From an uncultured Lachnoanaerobaculum sp. (GTDB lineage: Bacteria > Bacillota > Clostridia > Lachnospirales > Lachnospiraceae), in NCBI RefSeq assembly GCF_938015485.1, contig NZ_CALLVU010000137.1:1-17286 (forward strand): a DNA stretch of 17,286 nucleotides, read 5' to 3'. The position numbers and the translations under genes are program-made. A model generated the notes under the pieces. It was not told the origin of the DNA. It saw nothing but the letters and a program-made list of their open reading frames with translations, and made no database searches. Positions 6,781 through 14,315 of the stretch are shown here, piece by piece (positions within the stretch are counted from its first letter, which is position 1; every line of letters starts with the position of its first letter).

Positions 6781-6815
6781 AGAATTAAGAAAATCGGGAG
6801 TTATAAGGAAAAGAT

Positions 6816-7352
6816 ATGAATACAACTGTACAGTTGCTTCCTCTTGAATGCAGTGATAGAGAACAGTTTATTTCGGATAATCAAGAAGCTTTTAATTATG
6901 GTGCGATGGAAGAATTCGGTCTTAGAGACAACCATTTCGAGGAAGAGGGACAAATCATTTCACGGGATACGATTGAGCAGTCCATTGACGGTGGCGAAGC
7001 CTACCGCATTGTATTGGACGGGCAAAAAGTCGGTGGCATAGTAATCAAAGTTGACGGCGAAAAAGGTGATCTCGATCTTCTTTTTGTTTCTCCGGCTGTC
7101 CATAGCAAAGGCATCGGATATGCCGCTTGGTGCGCTGTCGAAAAACTACATCCGGAAGTGAATGTGTGGGAAACGGTAACACCGTATTTTGAAAAGAGAA
7201 ATATTCATTTTTATGTTAATCGTTGCGGCTTTCACATTGTGGAGTTTTTTAACAAATATCATCCAGATCCAAATGATCCGGAAATGTGTGCCGAAGAACT
7301 GGACGAGCAGTTCCCAGACGGAATGTTCCGGTTTGAAAAGGTCATTCGGTAA
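6816..7352 (+). CDS. GNAT family N-acetyltransferase
   Basis: This 178-aa protein has the GNAT fold that moves an acetyl group from acetyl-CoA to an amine. Seen are the strand DLDLLFVSPAVHSKGIGYAAW, whose HSKGIG matches the acetyl-CoA pyrophosphate-binding Q/R-x-x-G-x-G/A loop (about residues 96-101), and the C-terminal YFEKRNIHFYVNRCGFHIVEFF typical of motif B. The substrate is not evident; related accessory-element enzymes include toxin and antibiotic acetyltransferases, but nothing here selects one. The ribosome binding site AAGGAAAAG precedes ATG 6816. It is the last cargo gene and is followed at once by the conserved terminator repeat. Confidence 0.85.
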   Translation: MNTTVQLLPLECSDREQFISDNQEAFNYGAMEEFGLRDNHFEEEGQIISRDTIEQSIDGGEAYRIVLDGQKVGGIVIKVDGEKGDLDLLFVSPAVHSKGIGYAAWCAVEKLHPEVNVWETVTPYFEKRNIHFYVNRCGFHIVEFFNKYHPDPNDPEMCAEELDEQFPDGMFRFEKVIR

Positions 7353-7466
7353 CTTCCAGTTTGTCAAAGTAAAACAATTAAATAAAAACAATAATATAGC
7401 AACTTATGAAACAGTAAATCGAAAAAGGTTTACTGTTTTTTCTTTGTCTAAAAATGGAAAGGAGGA
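7353..7466 (+). repeat. Cargo-end repeat, copy R3
   Basis: It begins one base after the GNAT stop codon and matches 2273-2385 closely through the terminator and up to the ribosome binding site of the next gene. Upstream sequences in the two modules are unrelated. Confidence 0.8.
7409..7441 (+). terminator. Intrinsic terminator after the cargo operon
   Basis: AAACAGTAAA (7409-7418) pairs with TTTACTGTTT (7429-7438) and runs into Ts to 7441. It is the counterpart of the terminator at 2326-2358. The loop sequence differs while the stem is kept. Confidence 0.8.
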
Positions 7467-7469
7467 CAC

Positions 7470-7634
7470 ATGGAAGAAGAAAAAAGAGATATAAAAAAAC
7501 TACAACATAAACAGCTAATAATGGATATTGGAAAAACAAAATATACTGTAAATCTACATTTTAAGCAAGGCACAGGCGAAACATACAAAGATAAAATACT
7601 GAAGTTAATCAAGAGAGAAACAGAGAAGATATAA
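7470..7634 (+). CDS. tnpW: TnpW-like small transposon protein
   Basis: This ORF of 54 codons has a strong ribosome binding site (AAAGGAGG at 7458-7465, ATG 7470). The sequence IMDIGKTKYTVNLHFKQG, followed by ETYKDKILKLIKRE, fits the TnpW family of small proteins in Tn4451-like and other clostridial mobilizable elements: a short beta hairpin (G-x-T-x-Y-x-V-x-x-H-F) and then a helix with DKI-x-x-LI. Its function is not established. In such elements it belongs to the end that carries the large serine recombinase gene tnpX, which is not visible here. It marks the right end of the mobile block. Confidence 0.65.
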   Translation: MEEEKRDIKKLQHKQLIMDIGKTKYTVNLHFKQGTGETYKDKILKLIKRETEKI

Positions 7635-7941
7635 ATTTATCAAAGAAATTTTGTTTATGTCCTTGACAAATCTTCCCAAATGAATCTGATGACTCATATC
7701 CAAATTTGAAAGCAACATCAATAATTTTTTCATCCGTATTTCTTAATATAACGGCTGCTTCCGTCAATCTTCTGCTTCTTAAATATTCTGAAAGCGTTGT
7801 TTCAGTCAGAATAGAAAACAAGCGACTGAACATTGAATAAGAGTATCCGGATAACTGAGTTACTTTCTTTTCGTCAATTTCGTCATCAAGAACTGTTTCA
7901 AAATAATCAATCGTATCGTTAAACGACTTGATAATATTCAT
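7609..7941 (-). pseudogene. AraC-type DNA-binding domain, truncated by the element end
   Basis: From ATG at 7941 (AAGGGG upstream) the product reads as the N-terminal two-helix-turn-helix domain of AraC/XylS regulators: VTQLSGYSYSMFSRLFSILTETTLSEYLRSRRL, then IIDVAFKFGYESSDSFGK. Family members continue with a second recognition region (AF-x-x-x-x-G-x-SP) and usually an effector domain of more than 150 residues. Here the match stops after SFGK (about 7672), and the last 21 codons (ICQGHKQNFF and on) do not fit. The frame even overlaps the TnpW-like ORF by 26 bp in antisense. The gene was most likely cut by insertion of the mobile element, or broken by a frameshift followed by deletion. It is unlikely to be functional. 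Confidence 0.75.
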
Positions 7942-8222
7942 TTCGATTTCCCCTTTCCTTCCGTTTATTTTAGTATATAGGAAGATTTCTTTTCTTACCC
8001 TACAGTATTCATACAAATTTTATAGGTTTCATTTCATAAAAAATTAGACCTTGCTAATCTCGCCAATTAATTGTTGTCCAAATGCATAATTCTTTTCGCC
8101 AAGATGGTATCTCTCCATCCTTATGTCTTATAAAAGTTGTTACATGGCATGAGATAGTATAGTGGCTCAGCTGTCAAGACAAAAAATTCAGATTTTTATA
8201 ATGATATAAAATCAAATTCCAT
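7942..8222. other. Gene-poor stretch upstream of the AraC remnant
   Basis: No firm gene is seen. On the minus strand a promoter-like TTGTCT, 17-bp spacer, TACTAT lies at about 8157-8185, pointing to the AraC remnant. A 24-codon minus-strand ORF (8044-8118; MERYHLGEKNYAF and on) looks protein-like but has only a weak ribosome binding site. It may be a leader peptide or a gene fragment. Confidence 0.3.
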
Positions 8223-8663
8223 TTAAAGAATTTCATCTCTCATAGATTCACTCATTATAAAATACTCCATATCCCCGCTGTTCCAAATATACATAATAGC
8301 GGATACAGGATTTTTCCCTTCTTCCCAAAGCCATCCTGAATAAGTAGTTGAATTTCCAAAGTAACCTTCTGTAATAATCTCAAACTCACAATTTTTATGA
8401 CTTTCCATAAATTCCTCTAAAGAAACTGCATTACCCATAAAATGTCCTTTACCTAAGGTTTTATTAAAAATCAACACACTGCAAAGCCTTAGATCACAAT
8501 CTTTAAAACAGACTTCACCCTCGTGTACTACTTCTTCGTTGTTTACATATTGAAATAATGAATCAACCTTAAGGTTAAGCATTTTATTATGGAATTTTAT
8601 TTCCTTTACTCTGCTACCGTTAAGGCTGAAAACAATATTTTTTTGTCTGATAAATTTATACAT
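8223..8663 (-). CDS. Protein of unknown function
   Basis: This 146-aa protein belongs to no family I recognise. It is acidic overall, has two Cys near residues 52 and 56 (VCFKDCDLRLC) and several aromatic patches late on (YSGWLWEEG, MYIWNSGDMEYF), and shows no signal peptide, membrane segment or catalytic motif. The pattern suggests a compact beta-rich domain. GGAGG lies just before ATG 8663, and a candidate promoter lies at 8687-8716, so it is probably expressed. It is the last gene in the direction of the restriction-modification locus, next to the tyrosine recombinase gene, where accessory or defence-related genes are often found; no role can be assigned from that. Confidence 0.6.
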   Translation of the reverse strand: MYKFIRQKNIVFSLNGSRVKEIKFHNKMLNLKVDSLFQYVNNEEVVHEGEVCFKDCDLRLCSVLIFNKTLGKGHFMGNAVSLEEFMESHKNCEFEIITEGYFGNSTTYSGWLWEEGKNPVSAIMYIWNSGDMEYFIMSESMRDEIL

Positions 8664-8686
8664 GGTCCTCCATCGGTTAAAAAACT

Positions 8687-8716
8687 ATATTACATGCACT
8701 CCTATACACCCAACAA
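8687..8716 (-). promoter_or_regulatory. Candidate promoter of the unknown gene
   Basis: On the minus strand TTGTTG (8716-8711) is followed after 18 bp by TAATAT (8692-8687), about 24 bp before the start codon of the gene at 8663. The boxes are imperfect. Confidence 0.4.
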
Positions 8717-8725
8717 ACACTTTCT

Positions 8726-9655
8726 TTACAAAAGATTTGAAAGTGACCTCATTACAAGGTCAATATCCTGATTTTCCAGCTCCTGTATCACATGTAAATA
8801 TGTTTTCTGAGTAGTAGTCATACTTGCATGTCCGAGCCTTCTTGCTACACTGGCGATAGATACTCCTGCATATAACAAAATAGAAGCATGTGTATGACGA
8901 AGCCCATGCACAGAGATAACCGGAATATTCAGCTTCTTACAATACCTCACCAAAATATCGTTAACTGTAGAATTATAGACATTATTGTCCCTTACAAATA
9001 TAGGCTTATCTGCAGGCAGATCCTTTACAAGTGTTGCAAATTGCATCACCACCTGCCAGTCAATCTGTATCTTTCGCACTGATGATTTGTTTTTTGTAGG
9101 TGAAAAACCTCCACCCTCCTTATAATTCCAAGTCTTATTCACCGATACGGTCTGATGTGCAAAATCAAAATCATTCGGTGTAATCGCAAGGCCTTCTGAA
9201 AATCTCATTCCCGTCTTTGCCAAAAGTAAAATGAACCAATCCCAACTCACTTCATCTGAAAGAGTCAAACTCTTTAAAAGACTGTGAAGTTCAAATTGGT
9301 TCAAATACTTAACCTTCTTTTTTGACGGAATCTTCCCCTTGATAATAACCTTCCTTGTAGGATCTCTCGGCACAAGCCCCTCATCCACCGCATCCAGTAT
9401 AGCTCCCTTTAGCTGGTGATGAAAATCCATAGTCGTCTGACGCTCATGCTCCTTGGCATAATCATTGATAATCTGCTGATATTCAACTCTTGATATATCA
9501 CATAGTCTAAGCTTCGGTGCCAGTTTCTCCACCCATATAAGACTCATCTTATACTTTGACAAAGTTACATCCCTGATAGCACCTTCCTTATATATTGCTA
9601 TCCATTCCTTATAAAAATCCTTCAATAAATCTGTTGATTGAAAATCCTTAGGCAT
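8726..9655 (-). CDS. Tyrosine recombinase (phage integrase family)
   Basis: This 309-aa site-specific recombinase has a SAM-like core-binding domain at about residues 8-95 and the catalytic domain from about 115 on. The full catalytic set is visible: Arg151 (TGMRFSEGLA), a Lys at 188 or 190 (SPTKNKSSVRK), His250 and Arg253 (HGLRHTHAS), His276 (LGHAS) and nucleophile Tyr286 (TYLHV). It should be active. It is shorter than most integrative-element integrases and resembles XerC/D- and invertase-sized enzymes. It sits 55 bp after hsdR with its own AAGGAGAAAT ribosome binding site. Recombinases in this position at type I loci (for example CreX/PsrA in pneumococcus) reshuffle hsdS segments. That role is possible here, but the hsdS repeats in view are direct, not inverted. 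Confidence 0.88.
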   Translation of the reverse strand: MPKDFQSTDLLKDFYKEWIAIYKEGAIRDVTLSKYKMSLIWVEKLAPKLRLCDISRVEYQQIINDYAKEHERQTTMDFHHQLKGAILDAVDEGLVPRDPTRKVIIKGKIPSKKKVKYLNQFELHSLLKSLTLSDEVSWDWFILLLAKTGMRFSEGLAITPNDFDFAHQTVSVNKTWNYKEGGGFSPTKNKSSVRKIQIDWQVVMQFATLVKDLPADKPIFVRDNNVYNSTVNDILVRYCKKLNIPVISVHGLRHTHASILLYAGVSIASVARRLGHASMTTTQKTYLHVIQELENQDIDLVMRSLSNLL

Positions 9656-9710
9656 ATTTCTCCTTCCTTACGATGAAGGACCTGTCTAAGGATACTATAA
9701 ATATTTGATA

Positions 9711-12700
9711 TTAAGTTAGGTCTTCACCGTCAGGATCTTTAATATCTATATCATATAAAATATAGTCTCTCAATAATTTTTCAGCATTATTTCTGACTAC
9801 AAACGGCGGAAGCTTCTTTCCCTCAATCTTAATATAATATTCCGTTGCCGGCTCATTTGCTATTGACTTTTTCAATGCATCATATCTTCCGAACTCATCA
9901 AGATTTGACTCGGTCACCTTTGATTTTTTTATATCAACAAGTAAACTTTCTTCAACCCCCAGATATTTTACAAACTTTTTTATTTGTGACATTTCCTTAT
10001 TCTTTGCATACATCACGATATAGTCCCTAAAAGTCATATCTTTGCCAAGCTTTGCATCTCCGGATTGTATATCATGAAGAAAAATATTTGCATACTTTTG
10101 TTCCTCCTGTGAAAGCATTGCAAAAGATTTATGAAGCTCCTCAAGTGTAGCCTCCCTCTCTTCCTTACTTACATTAGGATCATAAAGCTGTTTTTGCCAC
10201 TTCTCAAATCTGGAGTTCATATAATCATTATCTATAATACCTGTATTTTGCTCGCTTAGATATGGATCAACAGTAAATGTAACATCATTATCATCTCCAC
10301 CTGTAGAATCTGTAGGTTTACTTAGTTCCTTATATCTTTGCAAAAGTATATTATAATCTTCTTCACTTGTAATTACTGTGATAATACCTTTACGATTATC
10401 CTCATCATCAATCTTGACAGAATACTCTTTTATATCCCAGCTAAATCCTTGTATTTTTGCAGCCTGTAAATATGTGGAAAACTCTCTGAAAAGCTTTGCA
10501 AACTTTGCCTTGGACTCCGTATCATCAGGAAGCTTTTGCATATCGGTAATATTTGCCTGCTTAAACACAGCCTCCATATCCTTAAACGATATATTCATAT
10601 GCTCTATATTATCAGGCAGATGATCCGCAAAAAGTCCTTGAGGCCTGTCTCCGGAATAAAGCTTCATGGCGTTTTCTATATTATTTTTCATTGTATGCGG
10701 CATTCTATAGTATTTTATAGAGCCGAAAGGTTTTTCATTTATATTAAAAAGTCTGTTTGTTCTTGAAAATGCCTGTATAAGATTTTGATATTCCAAGATC
10801 TTGTCAAGATACAATGTATTTACCCACTTTGAATCAAAACCTGTAAGCATTTGATTTACAACTATCAATAAATCAAGCTGAGATTTTTCTTTCATGCGAA
10901 CAAACTGTCCCTTGTGAGCGAGTCTGTCTGATACTTCCAACTTGAATTTTGCATATCTTGCAATATCCCAGTTTGTAGAATACCAATCATTGTAATCATT
11001 AAGCATTTCTACAATACCGTCCTCTTTTTCCAAAGCCTTATCACCGCTTGCATTATCAATAGTCGGATCAAACAGACCCGTTACCTTCAAATCAGGATAT
11101 ATTTTACGAAACTTCCTGTAATAACTTATTGCTTCAGGTATACTTGAAGTTGCAAAAATGGCATGAAACTTATTATTTCGGCTCAAAGTAAGCCAATTTT
11201 TCTTTATATTATCAACTATACTGTACTGATACTTGTCATTTTCCCAAGCATCTTTCTTTATATAATCCTCAATACCCTTTTGATATGTGCCGTCTTCAAG
11301 TAATCTTCCTGCCATAGGAACTTCCGATGCAGTCATAAATCTATAATATATCTTTTGCATCTTCGGATCTGATATAGCTTCCTCCTCAGAACTTGCACCG
11401 GCTTGCTCTATAGCCACCTTTTTTCTAAGTTCGATATAAGGATATACACACACCATAGTAGGATCAAATCCAAGTACATTCTTGTCACGAATACCGTCTG
11501 CAATGCTGTATCTGTGAAGTTCATCACCGAAGATATCTGTTGTGGTACTCAAGCTCTTTTCATTCTCAGAAAATACTGGTGTTCCTGTAAAACCGAAGAA
11601 CAGAGCATTTGGAAAAGTACTCTTTATTGTTATAAGCATGTCTCCAAATGTGGAACGGTGGCACTCATCAATAATAAATACCACTCTTTTATTACGCATA
11701 TCTTCAATATCCTTAGCACGCATCCTGCCAATCTCATCTTCCTTAATCCTACTCATCTTCTGAATAGATGAAACTATTAAAGTATTCTTAGGATCGGTAC
11801 TCTTCAGCTTTGAGATAAGCATATTTGTGTCATCAGTACCCTGAACATCATCTACATTATCGGCAAATCCTTGATATTCTGTTAAAGATTGTGTTCCAAG
11901 CTCCTTACGATCCATCAAAAATACAACCTTATCGGCATCTTTTGAATTAGCTATAAGCTGTGCCGACTTAAACGATGTCATGGTTTTTCCTGAACCTGTA
12001 GTATGCCAAATATATCCGCCTCTTTGATTATTATCCTTCCAATCATTCCTTGATACTCTGTCGGAGATCTTATTTGATGCATAGTACTGATAACTGCGCA
12101 TTACCTTAAGTACACCGTCACCTCCGTCAGCTACAGTGTAAAAACCTATAAGCTGATGTGCCATAGGAATTGACAAAAGCCTTTCCACAACATCTTTCCA
12201 ATAGTTAATCGGTTCATTATTGGCATCAGCCCAATGGAAATAAAAATCAGGCTTGAAATCACCATCCGGTCCCGGATTTGCAAAATAAAGTGTTTCATCA
12301 GGATTCATAGCCACAAATACCTGAACAAGTGCAAATAATCCCGTAAATACACCCTCATAGGCATACTTTTTGATTTGATTTGCCGCCTCCGCTACAGGAA
12401 CACCTGATCTTTTCAGCTCAATATGAAAAACAGGCATACCGTTGATAAGAAGCATCAAATCTCCACGCCTATCCTGACGAACGCTGTCCTTTCTAAAAAA
12501 CTTAGGCTGCTGCACTATCTGATATCTGCTCTGTCCTGCCGCTATCTCATTTCTGTCATAAATTTTCAAACTGACCTCTTTATTGAAATGAAGTTTATCT
12601 TCAGGATTCTTTCTCGTGATGGACACAGTTTTTCCATTGATAAAACTGTTAAGTGCCAACGGAGTCTTAAGCTCTCTGATTTTTTCTATCAGTTCATCCA

Positions 12701-12890
12701 TCTCCTCATCTATTAGAGGAATATTGTTTAACCTGTCAATATCTCTGTTATTCTCAAGCAGTATATCAGCCCAGTTTCTTATAAGCTCTTTTTCAGTATA
12801 ATTTTTAAGTACCTTCTGTTCCCAGCCGTAGTTTTGCAACAAGGCAATGACTGCACTTTCAAAGTCTGCTTCTTTTGTAAAATAATCCAT
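9711..12890 (-). CDS. hsdR: Type I restriction enzyme R subunit (HsdR)
   Basis: This 1059-aa protein is the motor and nuclease subunit of the type I restriction complex (R2M2S). The N-terminal nuclease has Asp144 (RRGDLMLLI) and E158-x-K160 (FHIELKRSG), the PD-(D/E)XK pattern. The SF2 translocase follows, with Walker A HTTGSGKT (residues 296-303), the DECH box (408-411, IIDECHRSTFGD), motif III GFTGTP (433-438) and the arginine-finger motif QAFSRTNRL (about 700). The C-terminal third is helical and probably contacts HsdM. The length is normal and no damage is seen. It follows the ATPase gene by 28 bp, with GGAG before the start codon, so it is probably transcribed from the promoter at 14229-14257 rather than with hsdM and hsdS. 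Confidence 0.95.
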   Translation of the reverse strand: MDYFTKEADFESAVIALLQNYGWEQKVLKNYTEKELIRNWADILLENNRDIDRLNNIPLIDEEMDELIEKIRELKTPLALNSFINGKTVSITRKNPEDKLHFNKEVSLKIYDRNEIAAGQSRYQIVQQPKFFRKDSVRQDRRGDLMLLINGMPVFHIELKRSGVPVAEAANQIKKYAYEGVFTGLFALVQVFVAMNPDETLYFANPGPDGDFKPDFYFHWADANNEPINYWKDVVERLLSIPMAHQLIGFYTVADGGDGVLKVMRSYQYYASNKISDRVSRNDWKDNNQRGGYIWHTTGSGKTMTSFKSAQLIANSKDADKVVFLMDRKELGTQSLTEYQGFADNVDDVQGTDDTNMLISKLKSTDPKNTLIVSSIQKMSRIKEDEIGRMRAKDIEDMRNKRVVFIIDECHRSTFGDMLITIKSTFPNALFFGFTGTPVFSENEKSLSTTTDIFGDELHRYSIADGIRDKNVLGFDPTMVCVYPYIELRKKVAIEQAGASSEEEAISDPKMQKIYYRFMTASEVPMAGRLLEDGTYQKGIEDYIKKDAWENDKYQYSIVDNIKKNWLTLSRNNKFHAIFATSSIPEAISYYRKFRKIYPDLKVTGLFDPTIDNASGDKALEKEDGIVEMLNDYNDWYSTNWDIARYAKFKLEVSDRLAHKGQFVRMKEKSQLDLLIVVNQMLTGFDSKWVNTLYLDKILEYQNLIQAFSRTNRLFNINEKPFGSIKYYRMPHTMKNNIENAMKLYSGDRPQGLFADHLPDNIEHMNISFKDMEAVFKQANITDMQKLPDDTESKAKFAKLFREFSTYLQAAKIQGFSWDIKEYSVKIDDEDNRKGIITVITSEEDYNILLQRYKELSKPTDSTGGDDNDVTFTVDPYLSEQNTGIIDNDYMNSRFEKWQKQLYDPNVSKEEREATLEELHKSFAMLSQEEQKYANIFLHDIQSGDAKLGKDMTFRDYIVMYAKNKEMSQIKKFVKYLGVEESLLVDIKKSKVTESNLDEFGRYDALKKSIANEPATEYYIKIEGKKLPPFVVRNNAEKLLRDYILYDIDIKDPDGEDLT

Positions 12891-12918
12891 ATTTACTCCA
12901 ATAAGATTTATCGTAAAA

Positions 12919-14172
12919 TTAAATATCCAAGCTGTTTTTATTCAGCAAAAAATCATATATGCTCATGTTAAGTATTCCCGACTCATTATAATGCGGTACC
13001 GGTGTATCCCTTGTTATTATAATTCGTTTAAAGAAATCTCCCGTAAGCATCAACGGCCTTTGTTCCTGCATCAGTTTAGCCTCATCAGGTATAGCATATG
13101 CAGATTGTATATAATATCTCTTCGAAGCCTTATTACATACAAAATCAATTTCAAATTGCTTGCGAATGCTGCTTCCGTTTTCATCTTTACCGTTTTGCAC
13201 AATCACCCCTACGTCCACATTGAAACCTCGTATTTTTAATTCATTGAATATAATATTCTCCATACTGTGAGTTTCTTCAATCTTCCTGAAATTGAGTCTT
13301 GCATTTCTTAATCCCATATCATTAAAATAATACTTTACCGGACTGCCTATATACTTTCTTCCCTTTATATCATAACGAAATGCAGTATCAATCAGGAAAG
13401 AATCACTGAGATATTCAATATAGCGTTTAATAGTATTGCTACTGATATTTTTATTTTTTACCGACTTAAAGGTTTTCGACAATTTCTCCGGATTGGTAAG
13501 TGAACCTATTGCTGATGAAATTATATTTAATAAATCTTCAAGCTCGGCTTTATTTCTTACATTATGCCTACCTATAATATCCGATATGTAAGTCTCCTCA
13601 AATAAAGATTTAAGGAATGCAACCTTTTGCTCTGGGCTTGAAATATTCAATACCAAAGGAATACCTCCGTATAACATATATTCATTCCAACCGTCAAGCT
13701 TTTCACCCTGATATACAGACATAAACTCTGCAAAGCTTAACGGATACATATGTATTTCATCGCCTCTACCTCTAAATTCTGTAATAACATCCTTTGAGAG
13801 AAAGCGTGCGTTACTTCCTGTAACGTAAATATCTATATTCTTCATTCTGATAAGACTGTTTAAAACAGCCTCAAAATCACTCAGCAATTGCACCTCATCC
13901 AACAATATGTAATACATCTTTTCATCTTCTATAGACTCTTTCAGATGTGGATATAAAACATTAGGATCGCAGAATTTCTTACTTTCAAAAGTATCAAATG
14001 ATATTTCTATTATATGGTTTTTCTCTATTCCTTTGGAAATAAGGTATTCTTTAAATATATTAAATAACAGATATGATTTACCACATCTTCTCATACCTGT
14101 CACTACCTTGACCAAGCCGTTGTGCATCTTACTAATCAGCTGCTCCAAGTAATGATCCCTTTTAATCTCCAT
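12919..14172 (-). CDS. AAA-type ATPase with DUF4143 domain
   Basis: This 417-aa protein has an AAA_14 domain at residues 15-150 and a DUF4143 C-terminal domain. Walker A is TGMRRCGKSYLL (25-36), Walker B YYILLDEVQ (88-95, Asp92 and Glu93), and a sensor-like YVTGSNA is at 116-122. The C-terminal part has EIDFVCNKASKRYYIQ, a restriction-nuclease-like pattern common in DUF4143 proteins. Such ATPases are widespread in bacterial genomes and their function is poorly known. Here it stands between hsdS and hsdR, the first gene of a transcription unit with hsdR and a recombinase, which suggests a link to restriction or an added defence function. GGAGG precedes ATG 14172. Its promoter is flanked by twin palindromes. 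Confidence 0.88.
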   Translation of the reverse strand: MEIKRDHYLEQLISKMHNGLVKVVTGMRRCGKSYLLFNIFKEYLISKGIEKNHIIEISFDTFESKKFCDPNVLYPHLKESIEDEKMYYILLDEVQLLSDFEAVLNSLIRMKNIDIYVTGSNARFLSKDVITEFRGRGDEIHMYPLSFAEFMSVYQGEKLDGWNEYMLYGGIPLVLNISSPEQKVAFLKSLFEETYISDIIGRHNVRNKAELEDLLNIISSAIGSLTNPEKLSKTFKSVKNKNISSNTIKRYIEYLSDSFLIDTAFRYDIKGRKYIGSPVKYYFNDMGLRNARLNFRKIEETHSMENIIFNELKIRGFNVDVGVIVQNGKDENGSSIRKQFEIDFVCNKASKRYYIQSAYAIPDEAKLMQEQRPLMLTGDFFKRIIITRDTPVPHYNESGILNMSIYDFLLNKNSLDI

Positions 14173-14198
14173 ACCGCCTCCTATTTTATATTATAATT

Positions 14199-14212
14199 TG
14201 CATATATACGCA
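14199..14212. promoter_or_regulatory. Operator-like palindrome downstream of the promoter
   Basis: TGCATATATACGCA differs at one base from the perfect palindrome at 14277-14290. It lies in the leader of the ATPase transcript, 16 bp past the -10 box, where a bound protein would block transcription. Confidence 0.55.
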
Positions 14213-14228
14213 CTTTTTCATCAATAGT

Positions 14229-14257
14229 ATTATATTCTTGATATAATATATTTTCAA
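14229..14257 (-). promoter_or_regulatory. Promoter of the ATPase-hsdR-recombinase unit
   Basis: On the minus strand TTGAAA (14257-14252), an exact 17-bp spacer and TATAAT (14234-14229) give a near-consensus housekeeping promoter. It lies between the second hsdS and the ATPase gene. No terminator is seen between the ATPase gene and the recombinase gene. Confidence 0.8.
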
Positions 14258-14276
14258 GGAGCATACGTAAATATAT

Positions 14277-14290
14277 TGCGTATATACGCA
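14277..14290. promoter_or_regulatory. Operator-like perfect palindrome upstream of the promoter
   Basis: TGCGTATATACGCA equals its own reverse complement over 14 bp. It lies 19 bp upstream of the -35 box. With the copy at 14199-14212, 78 bp away centre to centre, it brackets the promoter, as in repression by a dimer on two operators or by looping. Confidence 0.6.
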
Positions 14291-14315
14291 GTTTTTATAC
14301 ATAGCATTTTGTAAA

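Noticed and set aside
7189..7494. Plus-strand ORF of 101 codons overlapping the end of the GNAT gene and the terminator.
   Set aside because: It is out of frame with GNAT, runs through the terminator hairpin, and lacks a ribosome binding site.
9656..9710. Terminator or attachment site between hsdR and the recombinase gene.
   Set aside because: Only a weak AAGGA/TCCTT pairing is present, with no T tract and no repeat elsewhere in the window.
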